Counted from the stretch's first letter, positions 17,661 through 26,436 are shown. The stretch: DNA of 64,000 nucleotides from Arthrobacter sp. CAU 1506 (GCF_005047635.1 NZ_SUKC01000001.1:434001-498000); one strand, 5' to 3'. Program-made: numbers and translations. The notes: generated from the letters alone by a model not told the origin.

Positions 17661-18498
17661 TCCCTTCCGGCCAGACGATCTTCACGTCCACCGGGCGGAC
17701 CGCGGGTTCGATCGGCAAGGCGGTGAACGGCCGGCCCTCGTACGTGGCGTCCCCGGCCGGCCGCTGCACCAGCACGGAGTAGCCGATGCCGCGCCCTACC
17801 AGCGAACGGGTCAGTTCGAAGTCCGTGGTGCGGTAGCGGATCTTGGGCACGACCGACGCGTCGCGGAACACGGACATGGTGTGGTGGCTGCTGGGCGGGG
17901 CATCCAGCAGGATCATCGGTTCCTCCGCCAGTTCGGCCAGCGCCACCGCTTCCCGGCTGGCCAACCGGTGGCCCGCCGGCAACAGCGCATAGGCCTGCAT
18001 GGCGTCCAGCTGCACCGACTCCAGCCCGGGCCGCAGGTCCATGTCATACACAATGGCCAAGTCCAGTTCACCGGCGACCAGCTTGTCCTGAACGGCGTCC
18101 TGGGTACCTTCGACGAAATCCAACTGCACTTTCGGGTGCTCGGCGGCAAAGAACTCGAGCAGCCCGGGCAGGATGGTCGGCGCCAGGGTCAGGTAACAGC
18201 CCACCACCAGCGGCCCCGCCAGCTCTCCCCCACCGCTGCTGGTGCTGAGCTCCAGTTCCTCCGCCTCGCGCAGGAAAGCCGCCGCCCGGGCATGCAACTG
18301 CCGGCCCGCCGGGGTAAGGGTCACTCCGTGTGCCTTGCGGCGGACCGTCAACTGCGTGCCGAAAATCCGTTCCAGCTCTTTCACGGCGGCGGCCACCGCG
18401 GTCTGCGAAACACGCAGTTCATCAGCGGCGGCGGCAATAGTTCCGTTCTCCGCTACCGCGACGAAGTACGCCAGCTGCCGCAACGTATAGCGGACCAC
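17578..18498 (-). CDS. LysR-family regulator divergent from the P450 operon
   Basis: 306 residues. Helix-turn-helix at residues 4-62 (YTLRQLAYFVAVAENGTIAAAA; LRVSQTAVAAAVKELERI) and a LysR sensor domain from about residue 90 (GPLVVGCYLTLAPTILPGLLEF). It is a clear paralogue of the LysR at 22437-23351 (shared layout TLRQL, CVRRKA/TVRRKA, GY(A/S)LL/V). It is divergent from the P450 gene across 189 bp and convergent with, and overlapping, the end of the cox operon. It probably activates the P450 genes. Confidence 0.9.
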   Translation of the reverse strand: MVRYTLRQLAYFVAVAENGTIAAAADELRVSQTAVAAAVKELERIFGTQLTVRRKAHGVTLTPAGRQLHARAAAFLREAEELELSTSSGGGELAGPLVVGCYLTLAPTILPGLLEFFAAEHPKVQLDFVEGTQDAVQDKLVAGELDLAIVYDMDLRPGLESVQLDAMQAYALLPAGHRLASREAVALAELAEEPMILLDAPPSSHHTMSVFRDASVVPKIRYRTTDFELTRSLVGRGIGYSVLVQRPAGDATYEGRPFTALPIEPAVRPVDVKIVWPEGIRLTDRAAEMVRFAVEAHAPRHGGSGR

Positions 18499-18540
18499 TC
18501 AAACCTCCAGCCGTGCCAAGCGAGAAACCACGCCTTTTCA

Positions 18541-18595
18541 GTGGATATTTCCACAAAATATGAACTTTACCGGCGGATATGTCTGCTGTCACACT
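18541..18595 (+). promoter_or_regulatory. P450 operon promoter with conserved 33-nt LysR-associated block
   Basis: A GTGGA-N4-TCCAC dyad (18541-18554) precedes TGAACTTTACCGG (18561-18573), a 14-nt gap and GTCACA (18588-18593). TTTACC (18566-18571) and CACACT (18590-18595), 18 bp apart, can serve as -35 and -10. The same block with the same spacing occurs before the MFS gene at 23389-23421. Confidence 0.55.
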
Positions 18596-18687
18596 CATTC
18601 GAGACACACCTCACGCCGACGGCGAGGGGTAAGCCGAACAGCCACCGGGGCATATGTCCCGGTCGCCACACATCAGGAGACCTGAGC

Positions 18688-19881
18688 ATGACCGCCGCCG
18701 CTACCGACGCCCGCCCGGTTCCCACCGCGGATTGGGTCACCATCCCGGACCTGTACCGGAACCCGTACCCGATCTACCAGAAGTTGCGCGCCGAGTCCCC
18801 GGTGCACTGGGTGCCCGCCGTCAACCGGTACATGGTCACCAGCTATCAGGCCTGCCACGTGATCGAACAGGACCAGGAGCGCTTTTCCGCCGACGAGACC
18901 AACTCGCTGATGAAGCGGGCCATGGGACACTCGATGCTGCGCAAGGACGACCCGGAACACGACGTCGACCGGAAGTCCTACGGCAACGTGCTGCGGCCCA
19001 AGGCCATCAAGGAACACTGGAACGCCATTTTCCAGGCCAACAGCGACAAGTACCTGGCGCAGTTGAAGGCCGCCGGGCCGGGCTCCGACTTCATCTGGGA
19101 CTACGCCGCCCCCTACGCCGCGGAAAACCTGCGCCTGATCATGGGCTTCCACAACGCCAGCCAGGAAGACATGCAGCGCTGGTCGCAGACCATGATTGAC
19201 GGCACCGGCAACTACGCCGACGATCCCGAGGTCTGGGCCAAGTCCGAACAGTCCTACAACGAAGTCGACGACGCGATCGACGAGATCCTGCCCTACCTGC
19301 GCAAGAACCCTGATGCCAGCCTGCTCTCCGGCATGACGTCGATGCCGATCCCGCTCGAAGCCATCCGGGCGAACATGAAAATGACCATCGGCGGAGGGCT
19401 GAACGAACCGCGCGACGTCCTGGGCACCACGGTGTGGGCCCTGCTGGACAACCCGGACCAGCTGGCCCAGGTGCTGGCCGACGAGACACTGTACGCGCGG
19501 GCGTTCGAAGAATCCGTCCGCTGGGTGGCCCCGATCGGCATGTACCCGCGGGAGACCACCGCCGACACCGTGCTGGAAGGCGTGCAGTTGCCGGCCGGCG
19601 CCCGGCTCGGCATCGTCGTGGGCGCTGCCAACCGCGATCCGGCGGTCTTCGAAGACCCCGAGTCGTTCAACATCAACCGGGAGAAGAAGCCACACCTGGC
19701 CTTCGGCGGCGGCAACCACTTCTGCGCCGGCGCCTGGGTGGCCCGGGCCTCGGTGGCGCAGATCGCCATGCCGCAGGTCTTCCGCGAACTGCCGAACCTC
19801 CGCCTGGACCCGGACAACACTCCGGTAGACGCCGGTTGGGTCTTCCGCGGTATGACCAAAATGCCGGTGCTCTGGGGCTAA
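18688..19881 (+). CDS. Cytochrome P450 with atypical I-helix
   Basis: 397 residues, soluble bacterial class I P450. ExxR is EESVR at residues 274-278, and the heme loop is FGGGNHFCAG with thiolate Cys346. The I-helix reads GGGLNEPRD (235-243). In the alignment with P450cam (GGLDT) the acid-alcohol pair Asp-Thr is replaced by Asn239-Glu240, a feature seen in only some families such as the GcoA-like aryl-O-demethylases (QEP). The start ATG 18688 has AGGAGA 8 nt upstream. Electron partners follow directly. The substrate is unknown; an aryl ether or aromatic acid would fit the neighbouring carrier. Confidence 0.93.
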   Translation: MTAAATDARPVPTADWVTIPDLYRNPYPIYQKLRAESPVHWVPAVNRYMVTSYQACHVIEQDQERFSADETNSLMKRAMGHSMLRKDDPEHDVDRKSYGNVLRPKAIKEHWNAIFQANSDKYLAQLKAAGPGSDFIWDYAAPYAAENLRLIMGFHNASQEDMQRWSQTMIDGTGNYADDPEVWAKSEQSYNEVDDAIDEILPYLRKNPDASLLSGMTSMPIPLEAIRANMKMTIGGGLNEPRDVLGTTVWALLDNPDQLAQVLADETLYARAFEESVRWVAPIGMYPRETTADTVLEGVQLPAGARLGIVVGAANRDPAVFEDPESFNINREKKPHLAFGGGNHFCAGAWVARASVAQIAMPQVFRELPNLRLDPDNTPVDAGWVFRGMTKMPVLWG

Positions 19882-19945
19882 ACCCCTCAGTACTTAGTCA
19901 TCCCAACTCTCCACCACCACCTCCACAGCAAGGAAAGACTCCCCC

Positions 19946-20272
19946 ATGGCAAAGATCAGCTTCCACCACTCCGACGGCAACGTTGACGTCCTGGACGTGG
20001 ACCCCGGCACGTCACTGATGCGGGCCGCGGTCACCAACGGCGTGGACGGCATCGTCGGCGAATGCGGCGGCCAGGCCATGTGCGCCACCTGCCACGTCTA
20101 CGTCCGGCCCGAGTACCTCGACGGCCTGCCGGACATCGGCGACGACGAGGAAGAGATGCTCGAGTGCACCGCTGGCCCCCGCGACGAGACCCGCAGCCGG
20201 CTCGGCTGCCAGATCACGGTGGGCGATGGACTGGAGCAGATCGAAGTGGACGTCCCCGACGACCAGATCTAG
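19946..20272 (+). CDS. [2Fe-2S] ferredoxin 1 (adrenodoxin/putidaredoxin type)
   Basis: 108 residues, electron carrier for the P450. Cluster ligands are Cys40, Cys46, Cys49 and Cys88 in the order C-x5-C-x2-C-xn-C (ECGGQAMCATCHVYV; SRLGCQI). It carries AGGAAAG upstream of ATG 19946, 64 bp after the P450. It is about two-thirds identical to the second ferredoxin, so the pair is a tandem duplication. Confidence 0.93.
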   Translation: MAKISFHHSDGNVDVLDVDPGTSLMRAAVTNGVDGIVGECGGQAMCATCHVYVRPEYLDGLPDIGDDEEEMLECTAGPRDETRSRLGCQITVGDGLEQIEVDVPDDQI

Positions 20273-20297
20273 GCTGGGCGCGGACCCGGCGGTTCGG

Positions 20298-20390
20298 GGA
20301 CAGTGCGGCCCGGAACAGGGCGCTGCCGGGTCGTGCGGCTCTGCGGAACCGGCGGACCCAGGACAGTGCGCTGCCGGGTCGTGCGGCGCT
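20298..20390. repeat. Imperfect direct repeat between the two ferredoxin genes
   Basis: The 318-bp gap 20273-20590 holds no gene. It is very GC-rich and contains two exact copies of the 19-mer GCGCTGCCGGGTCGTGCGG (20320-20338 and 20368-20386, 48 bp apart), each preceded by GGACAGTGC. The rest of the gap shows nothing beyond the Shine-Dalgarno of the next gene. Confidence 0.6.
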
Positions 20391-20590
20391 GCCGACCCGG
20401 CACCGCGCCGGGGGCAGGGCGGCCGCCGCGGCGCATCGCAGCCGGCGCGGCCCAGGGGTGGCGCGGCCCAGCGCGTTCCGACCATCGTGAGCGAGCCGCA
20501 ACCTAAGCTGACCAAAGCCGCCGCAGCTACCGCCAGCCAGCCAGCCGTACAGCACCTACGATCAAGGTTCAGCCCAAAAGGAGAAGAATC

Positions 20591-20917
20591 TTGGCGAATA
20601 TCACCTACCACCACGCCAAAGGGAACGTCGACAGCCTCGACGCCGAGCCCGGCATGACGGTCATGATGGCTGCGGTGATCCACGGTGTAGACGGCATCAT
20701 CGGTGAATGCGGCGGCCAGGCCATCTGCGCCACCTGCCACGTCTACGTCCGCGACGAATACCTTGACGGACTGCCCGCCATCAGTGGCGCCGAAGAAGAA
20801 ATGCTTGAAACCACCGTCTCTCCCCGCAACCCGGCACGCAGCCGCCTCGGCTGCCAGCTCACGGCCGGAGACCACTTCAACACCATCGAAGTCGACATTC
20901 CCGACGAACAGGACTGA
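20591..20917 (+). CDS. [2Fe-2S] ferredoxin 2 (adrenodoxin/putidaredoxin type)
   Basis: 108 residues, paralogue of ferredoxin 1 with the same Cys spacing (ECGGQAICATCHVYV; SRLGCQL). The start is TTG 20591, chosen because AAGGAGAAG lies about 7 nt upstream and the next residues (ANITYHHAKGNVDSLD) align with ferredoxin 1. Two ferredoxins for one P450 may give alternative electron routes, or one may serve another oxygenase. Confidence 0.92.
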   Translation: MANITYHHAKGNVDSLDAEPGMTVMMAAVIHGVDGIIGECGGQAICATCHVYVRDEYLDGLPAISGAEEEMLETTVSPRNPARSRLGCQLTAGDHFNTIEVDIPDEQD

Positions 20918-20964
20918 TCCGGCCACCGCGGCCTGGCTCCCACCCCCTTACCGAAAGGCCCTCC

Positions 20965-22305
20965 ATGAACGCGATAACTACTCCTGACAACGTGGTTGTT
21001 GTTGGCAACGGCCAGGCCGGCATCCAGCTGGTGGATTCGCTGCGCAAGGAAGGCTACACCGGCGCCATCACCCTGATCGGTGAGGAAACCCACCACCCGT
21101 ACCAGCGCCCGCCGTTGTCCAAGGACTACCTTGCCGCGGGCAAGGACCCGGTCCCGCTGCCACTGCGCCCGGAAAAGTTCTTCACCACCCACGACGTCGA
21201 TGCCCGCCTCGGCGTGCGCGTCACCTCGATCGACCGCACCGCCCGGACCGCCACCCTCGACGACGGCACCACCTTGGCCTATTCCACCCTGGTACTGGCC
21301 ACCGGCGCCGCCAACCGCGAACTCGCCGTGCCCGGCGCCGACCTGGCCGGAATCCACGGCCTGCGCACCCTCACCGATGCCCAAGCCCTGCACGCCCGCC
21401 TCGACACGGTCCGCTCCGTCGTCGTGATCGGTGCCGGCTTCATCGGCCTGGAATTCGCCGCCGCCGCCCGCGCCCGCGGCCTGGACGTCACCGTCCTGGA
21501 ATACGCCGACCGGCCGATGGGCCGCGCCCTGACCCCGGTGATGAGCGGTTTCTTCGCCGACGCCCACGGGCGTCTCGGCGTGACCCTGCGGCTGGGCGAA
21601 GGCATCGCCTCGTTCGACGGCGACAACGGGCACGTCACCGCCGCGGTGTCCACTACCGGGCACCGCTACCCCACGGACCTGGTCCTGGTTGGCGTCGGCG
21701 TCACCCCGCGCACCGAACTCGCCGCCGCCGCCGGCCTGGACGTGGACAACGGCATCGTGGTGGACGGCAGCCTGCGCACCAGCGACCCGAACATCTACGC
21801 CCTCGGCGACTGCGCGTCCTTCCCCAACACCCACGCCGGCACCCGCACCCGGCTCGAATCCGTGCAGAACGCCACCGACCAGGCCCGTCACGCCGCCGCA
21901 GCTATCCTTGCCAGTCGGCCTGGAAAAGAGCCTGGTAGCGGCACCGGCGTCGAGTCCGGAAGCATGCCCGGCAGTGAGCCCGCGGGCGGCACCGGCGCCG
22001 AGCTTGGGGGCTACGCCGACCTGCCTTGGTTCTGGTCCAACCAAGGACCCTTGCGCCTGCAGATCGCCGGCCTGGTGGCCCCCGGCGACCAGACCGTGCT
22101 CCGCGGCAACCCGGCCGAGGAGAAGTTCTCCGTCTTCTGCTTCCGCAACGGAACCCTGACGGCCGTCGAGTCCGTCAACCAACCCGCCGACCACATGGCC
22201 GCCCGCCGCCTCCTCGCCGCCGGCCTCCCCCTCACCCCGGAACAAGCCGCCGACCCGGACTTCGATCTCAAGGCCTACTCCAAACAACAACCCGCCACCG
22301 TCTAA
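20965..22305 (+). CDS. FAD-dependent ferredoxin reductase (putidaredoxin/rhodocoxin reductase type)
   Basis: 446 residues. FAD motif VVVGNGQAGIQLVDSL near residues 10-25, NAD motif VVVIGAGFIGLEFAAAARARG near 152, and the second FAD motif SDPNIYALGDCASFPN near 275. The C-terminal reductase domain starts at DLPWFWSNQGPLRLQIAG. It transfers electrons from NAD(P)H to the two ferredoxins. A low-complexity Gly/Ser/Glu/Pro insert of about 30 residues sits between the FAD and C-terminal domains (residues 313-348), absent from classical members. Confidence 0.93.
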   Translation: MNAITTPDNVVVVGNGQAGIQLVDSLRKEGYTGAITLIGEETHHPYQRPPLSKDYLAAGKDPVPLPLRPEKFFTTHDVDARLGVRVTSIDRTARTATLDDGTTLAYSTLVLATGAANRELAVPGADLAGIHGLRTLTDAQALHARLDTVRSVVVIGAGFIGLEFAAAARARGLDVTVLEYADRPMGRALTPVMSGFFADAHGRLGVTLRLGEGIASFDGDNGHVTAAVSTTGHRYPTDLVLVGVGVTPRTELAAAAGLDVDNGIVVDGSLRTSDPNIYALGDCASFPNTHAGTRTRLESVQNATDQARHAAAAILASRPGKEPGSGTGVESGSMPGSEPAGGTGAELGGYADLPWFWSNQGPLRLQIAGLVAPGDQTVLRGNPAEEKFSVFCFRNGTLTAVESVNQPADHMAARRLLAAGLPLTPEQAADPDFDLKAYSKQQPATV

Positions 22306-22436
22306 CGCCGCCGCTGGAGCGTCTCGGTCTAGCCGCCATCATCATTCCGGCTCTCGCAGTCGCTGCTGCCTCGGCCACCGTGGCCGCTAGGCCCCGGCAG
22401 CTAAGCGCTGCCGCCGGATTACTGCGCGGGCGTGCT

Positions 22437-23351
22437 TTACCTGATGGTGCTACCGCTGAGCGCCCTGACCGCATGGCCCAGCACGGCCTCGGCTCGCGGG
22501 CTGAGCACCATGGTCTCGGGCCAGATGGCGCACATCGTGGTTCGGGATACCGGAGGGGACAGCGGACGGACCGCCACACTCCTGCCTTCTACGGTCACGG
22601 CCGGAGCCTCCGGCCGAGACATCAAAAGCGCGTAGCCTAATCCCCGGCCGACCAGCGCCTGGACCAGCACCACTTGCGGCATCGACGAAACGATCCGGGG
22701 ACGGAGACCGCGGTCGGCGAAGACCCGGTAGGTGTTGGCGGTGCTGGGGCTCGATTCATACATGATCAGCGGTTCTTCGGCCAGATCTGCCAGATCCACG
22801 GTGGGCTGCGCGGCCAGCGGGTGCTCCGGCGGCAGCACCGCCTGAAGTTCAGTCTGGTAAATCGTGCGCTGGTGATAACCGGCGGGGAGCTCCATGTCGT
22901 AGACCATGGCCAAATCCAGCTGGCCGGCATCCAGCGCAGGGAGCAACTCGTCATGTGAACCGACGGTGACGTCCACGCTGATGCCCGGGTATTGTTCCGG
23001 CAACTGGTCGAGCACCGAGGGCAGGACCGTGCTGGCAAAGCTCGCGAAGCAGCCCAACCGTACTGGGCCCTTGAGCTCGCCGGCGGCGCCGGACAGATCG
23101 TTGATGAGGGCGCCGGCGTCGCGCAACAGCTGGCGCGCACGCTGGGCAAAGAACTGCCCGGAGGGGGTCAACTGCAGGCCGCGCGCTTTCCGTCGCACAC
23201 ACAGCTGTTCTCCGGCGGCCCGCTCCAGCGCCGTGATGGCCTGGGACAACGCGGATTCGGAGATGCGCAGGCTCGCTGCCGCAGAGCCCAGCGTCGAATG
23301 ATCGGGCAGGGCCGCAAAGAGCTCCAGTTGCCGCAGCGTGAAGTCCGCCAT
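22437..23351 (-). CDS. LysR-family regulator divergent from the MHS transporter
   Basis: 304 residues. Winged HTH at residues 3-62 (FTLRQLELFAALPDHSTLGSAA; LRISESALSQAITALERAAG), sensor domain from about 90 (GPVRLGCFASFASTVLPSVLDQL). It is a paralogue of the LysR at 17578-18498. Divergent from the transporter across 263 bp carrying the shared 33-nt block, it probably answers the same or a related inducer. Confidence 0.9.
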   Translation of the reverse strand: MADFTLRQLELFAALPDHSTLGSAAASLRISESALSQAITALERAAGEQLCVRRKARGLQLTPSGQFFAQRARQLLRDAGALINDLSGAAGELKGPVRLGCFASFASTVLPSVLDQLPEQYPGISVDVTVGSHDELLPALDAGQLDLAMVYDMELPAGYHQRTIYQTELQAVLPPEHPLAAQPTVDLADLAEEPLIMYESSPSTANTYRVFADRGLRPRIVSSMPQVVLVQALVGRGLGYALLMSRPEAPAVTVEGRSVAVRPLSPPVSRTTMCAIWPETMVLSPRAEAVLGHAVRALSGSTIR

Positions 23352-23388
23352 GGTTCTTCAGTCCAATCAAAGATGTTCACCGGTTTTC

Positions 23389-23423
23389 TGAAGTTTACCG
23401 GGGGAAGTAAGACGTGTCACAAT
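23389..23423 (+). promoter_or_regulatory. MHS transporter promoter with conserved 33-nt block
   Basis: TGAAGTTTACCGG (23389-23401), 14 nt, then GTCACA (23416-23421). TTTACC (23394-23399) and CACAAT (23418-23423) with an 18-bp spacer look like -35/-10. Block and spacing match the P450 promoter at 18561-18593. The remaining ~190 nt to the start codon would be a long 5' leader with no other signal recognised. Confidence 0.55.
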
Positions 23424-23614
23424 AAGTGACAAGTTCAATAGTTGCGTCCGTCACAGATGGCGGATCCTGTCTATGCCGTCGCAACCGCGAGCTTCACTCC
23501 GGTTCCGGCCACGGAATCCATCGGCGCCGACTGCTACCGCCGTCGTCGTTTAATCCCCTTCGCCCCACCAACACCACGCCGAACTCCTCGACGTAACCGT
23601 TCCTGAAGGAAACC

Positions 23615-25009
23615 ATGAGTACAGCAGTTTCAGGGCATTCGACCGGCGCCAACCAGCGTCGCGTCGCGTTTGCCACGATCATCGGCACCACCATCGAGTG
23701 GTACGACTTCTTCATCTACGCCACGGCGGCGGGACTGGTCTTCGCGCACCTGTTCTTCGAGCCCGCCGGTGAGTCCATCGGCCTCCTGCTCGCGTTCGCA
23801 TCCGTCGGCATCAGCTTCCTGTTCCGGCCGCTGGGCGCCTTCCTGGCCGGCCATTACGGCGACAAGCTCGGCCGCCGCGCCATGCTGGTGATCACCCTGA
23901 TCCTGATGGGCATTTCGACCACGTTGATCGGCGTGCTGCCGACCTATGAGACCGTGGGTGTCCTCGCGCCGATCATGCTGCTGCTGCTGCGTATCCTGCA
24001 GGGCATTTCCGCCGGCGGCGAATGGGGCGGCGCTGTACTGATGGCCGTGGAGCACGCTCCGCGCGACCGCCGCGGACGCGCCGGCTCGTTCCCGCAGCTG
24101 GGTGTCCCGCTGGGCATGCTGCTGGCCTCCGGCGTGATGACACTGATGACTGGCGTCATCTCCCCCGGCGAAGCCTTCCTGGAATGGGGCTGGCGGATCC
24201 CGTTCTTGCTCAGCATCGTGCTGATCGCGGTCGGCTACTTGGTCCGCCGGGCCGTGGACGAGTCGCCGGTCTTCCAGGAGATTGCCGACAAGAAGCAGCA
24301 GCAGAAGGTCCCCGTCGTCGAGCTGTTCCGCAAGCACTGGCTGCTGGTCATCCTGGCCGCTCTCGTCTTCGCCGGCAACAACGCCGCCGGCTACATGGCC
24401 ACCGGCGGCTTTATCCCCAGCTACGCCACGTCCGACGCCATCGGCATGGAGCGCACCGACGTGCTGCTGGCCATCACGTTCGCCTCGGCCATGTGGTTCA
24501 TCTTTACTGCCCTCGCCGGGATCCTGGCTGACAAGATCGGCCGCAAGCGTACGTACCTGATCGGCTTCAGCGCCCAGCTGCTGACCGTCTTCCCGCTGTT
24601 CTGGCTCATTGACACCGGTTCGCTGGGCATGCTTTACCTTGCCGTCGGCCTGTTCAGCGTTGGACTGGGCCTGGGCTACGGCCCGCAGGCGGCCTGGTAC
24701 AGCGAGATCTTCCCGGCCTCGGTGCGCTACTCCGGCGTCTCGATTGCCTACGCCCTCGGCGCGGTTCTCGGCGGCGCGTTCGCCCCGACCATCGCCCAGG
24801 CCTTGATCAACGCCACCGGGGCCAGCAGCTCGGTCTCCATGTACCTCTTCGGCATGACCGTCATCTCCATCATCGCCGTGCTGATCCTGCGTGACCGCCC
24901 GGGGATCGACCTGTCGATCAAGAACCAGGCTGAGCAGGAAGTTGGCGCCACCATCTTCGACAAGCGCCGCGGCGTCTCCACCGACGACGCCGTCAAGGTG
25001 GGCGTCTGA
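23615..25009 (+). CDS. MFS transporter, metabolite:proton symporter (MHS) family
   Basis: 464 residues with about 12 membrane helices. MHS signatures: GTTIEWYDFFIYATAAGLVF at residues 28-47, FRPLGAFLAGHYGDKLGRR near 75, ILQGISAGGEWGGAVLM near 125 and a second DKIGRKRTYL near 308. MHS carriers take up dicarboxylates, shikimate, betaine or aromatic acids with protons. Its LysR pairing and promoter similarity to the P450 operon suggest that it imports the P450 substrate, which is inference. A strong terminator follows. Confidence 0.93.
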   Translation: MSTAVSGHSTGANQRRVAFATIIGTTIEWYDFFIYATAAGLVFAHLFFEPAGESIGLLLAFASVGISFLFRPLGAFLAGHYGDKLGRRAMLVITLILMGISTTLIGVLPTYETVGVLAPIMLLLLRILQGISAGGEWGGAVLMAVEHAPRDRRGRAGSFPQLGVPLGMLLASGVMTLMTGVISPGEAFLEWGWRIPFLLSIVLIAVGYLVRRAVDESPVFQEIADKKQQQKVPVVELFRKHWLLVILAALVFAGNNAAGYMATGGFIPSYATSDAIGMERTDVLLAITFASAMWFIFTALAGILADKIGRKRTYLIGFSAQLLTVFPLFWLIDTGSLGMLYLAVGLFSVGLGLGYGPQAAWYSEIFPASVRYSGVSIAYALGAVLGGAFAPTIAQALINATGASSSVSMYLFGMTVISIIAVLILRDRPGIDLSIKNQAEQEVGATIFDKRRGVSTDDAVKVGV

Positions 25010-25048
25010 ACACACGGGCTGCGCGGATCCAGCGCTGCTGACCATCAG

Positions 25049-25092
25049 GCGGGTGCCCTGCCGGAAGCGATTCCGGCAGGGCACCCGCCTTT
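25049..25092 (+). terminator. Rho-independent terminator of the MHS transporter
   Basis: GCGGGTGCCCTGCCGGAA (25049-25066) pairs perfectly with the complementary arm 25071-25088 across a GCGA tetraloop, followed by CTTTT. The next ~180 bp to 25274 hold nothing recognisable. Confidence 0.9.
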
Positions 25093-25274
25093 TCCGCTCT
25101 GCGGTCCTGCCTGCGGTCCGCTCTTTCGTGCGCGCCTGTTGGCGACCGCGTCTCTGTGAAGACCTCCAGCCGCTGCCGGAACTCAGTTTCGTCGCCTGTC
25201 TCCCGCTCGGGCACTCGGGCAGCACACCTGGCAACGGTCAGGGGCTACGACTGCAGGTCATAGGCGGCGAACAA

Positions 25275-26326
25275 TCAGGCTGCGTTCTGCCGGTGCCAGC
25301 CACGCTGACGGAGCGCCGCGGAGATTTTCTCGACCGCGCGTCTGCCGCCGTTCGCCATGTGCCGCTTGGAGATCCGCACTTCATCCAGTCGGCGGCCCGT
25401 GCGCGTTCTTCGCGCTCAATGTCCCGCGCGATCTGGTCTGCGATGCCATGGCTTTCGCCCTCGTACTCAATGGCGATCCGGTATTCGGGTAGTGACAGGT
25501 CAGGCGAATGCAGGATGCCGCCGTCGCGGTTCCTGATCGGCTGGTTCACCTCTGGCTCCGGCAACCCGGCACGGGCCATGGCCAGTCGCAGCCTGGTTTC
25601 CGGCGGCGAGTCCGCTCCCACACGGGCCAAAGCCAATGCCTGATGGGCGCGCCTCAGACCCCTCTTCCCGGGATGGCGACGCAGCATCTCCTCTAGCTCT
25701 TCCCGGGTGGCATATGCCTCCGACCTGCCCTCGAACTCCGGCCGGGGATTGCGCAGTAGGTAGTCCGCAATCACCACCAGGTCGTCCAGATCCAGAGCTT
25801 CCGCCACGTCCAGCCAGGTACGTATCCGGGTCGTCAGGGATATCCCCTCCACAATGGTGACTTCTCCGAGCAGGATGCGCGAACGGTGGCTGACTACGCC
25901 CGGGCGCTGCATGCGTCCGCCGCCGCTGGGGCGTGAGATGTGGACACGCCGGTCATACGGGCGGCGTTCAGGATCCGGGAAGTTCCACAGACGTGCAGCC
26001 GTGTCATGGGAGGCGGCGCTTGCACCGTTCAGGCGCGTGAATGGACGGACCGTGGCAGCCAGATCCAAGTCAGCGGACCGAAAGGCACGGATTCCGTGAC
26101 CGACGCTGATCAAAGCCGGATGGCGCAACTGGGTCCGGCTGAGGCCCAGCTTGTGTCCATCTGCGATGGTGAACGCCGAATCTTGGAAGTGGGCGGGCAA
26201 GGATTGAAGCACCGGGCGTTCTCCGAGGCGCGACCGGGGCTTGCGCCGTCCCGGGCCGTCAGACGCTGGGCCCAAGCCCAGTTCCGTTTTTGGGTTGTTC
26301 GACGATGTAGGGGGTTCCGGTTCCAT
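25275..26326 (-). pseudogene. DUF559/endonuclease-like protein with AbiEi-like N-terminus, frameshifted near its 3' end
   Basis: The frame from ATG 26326 encodes an N-terminal winged-helix-like part (DSAFTIADGHKLGLSRTQLRHPALI) and a C-terminal PD-(D/E)XK-like DUF559 core (SPDLSLPEYRIAIEYEGESHG; QIARDIEREERAR). After RAADWM the frame loses similarity and reads on to 25238. Shifting by one base there gives EVRISKRHMANGGRRAV and a stop at 25275-25277, the expected family ending. A single missing G near 25381-25384 (ATGAAGTG for ATGGAAGTG) explains it. Such orphan proteins are common in Arthrobacter; function unknown. It could also be a sequencing error. Confidence 0.7.
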
Positions 26327-26381
26327 GCGGACATTATGTCCGTGCCGGGTCTCTCGGCGCCGACGTTGTCCACAGATCATC

Positions 26382-26436
26382 GAGTGGCGAAAAATGGCTG
26401 CTCCGGACTGGATATTGTGACCATTTTCTGCCACTC
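26382..26436. repeat. Long inverted repeat upstream of the DUF559-type gene
   Basis: GAGTGGCGAAAAATGG (26382-26397) and CCATTTTCTGCCACTC (26421-26436) are complementary at 14 of 16 positions with a 23-nt loop. The surrounding 26327-26550 region is AT-richer than its neighbours and has no gene; a TTGTCCACA sequence lies at 26366-26374. Confidence 0.55.

Noticed and set aside
17596-18687. Long N-terminal extension of the P450 frame
   Set aside because: The in-frame sequence upstream is antisense to the LysR gene; ATG 18688 has a good RBS and the normal P450 N-terminus.
20012-20926. 304-residue minus-strand ORF across the ferredoxins
   Set aside because: It is antisense to two clear ferredoxin genes and shows only composition-driven repeats.
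26366-26374. TTGTCCACA as a DnaA box and possible origin
   Set aside because: Only one box is present, with no cluster, AT-rich unwinding element or dnaA/dnaN genes nearby.
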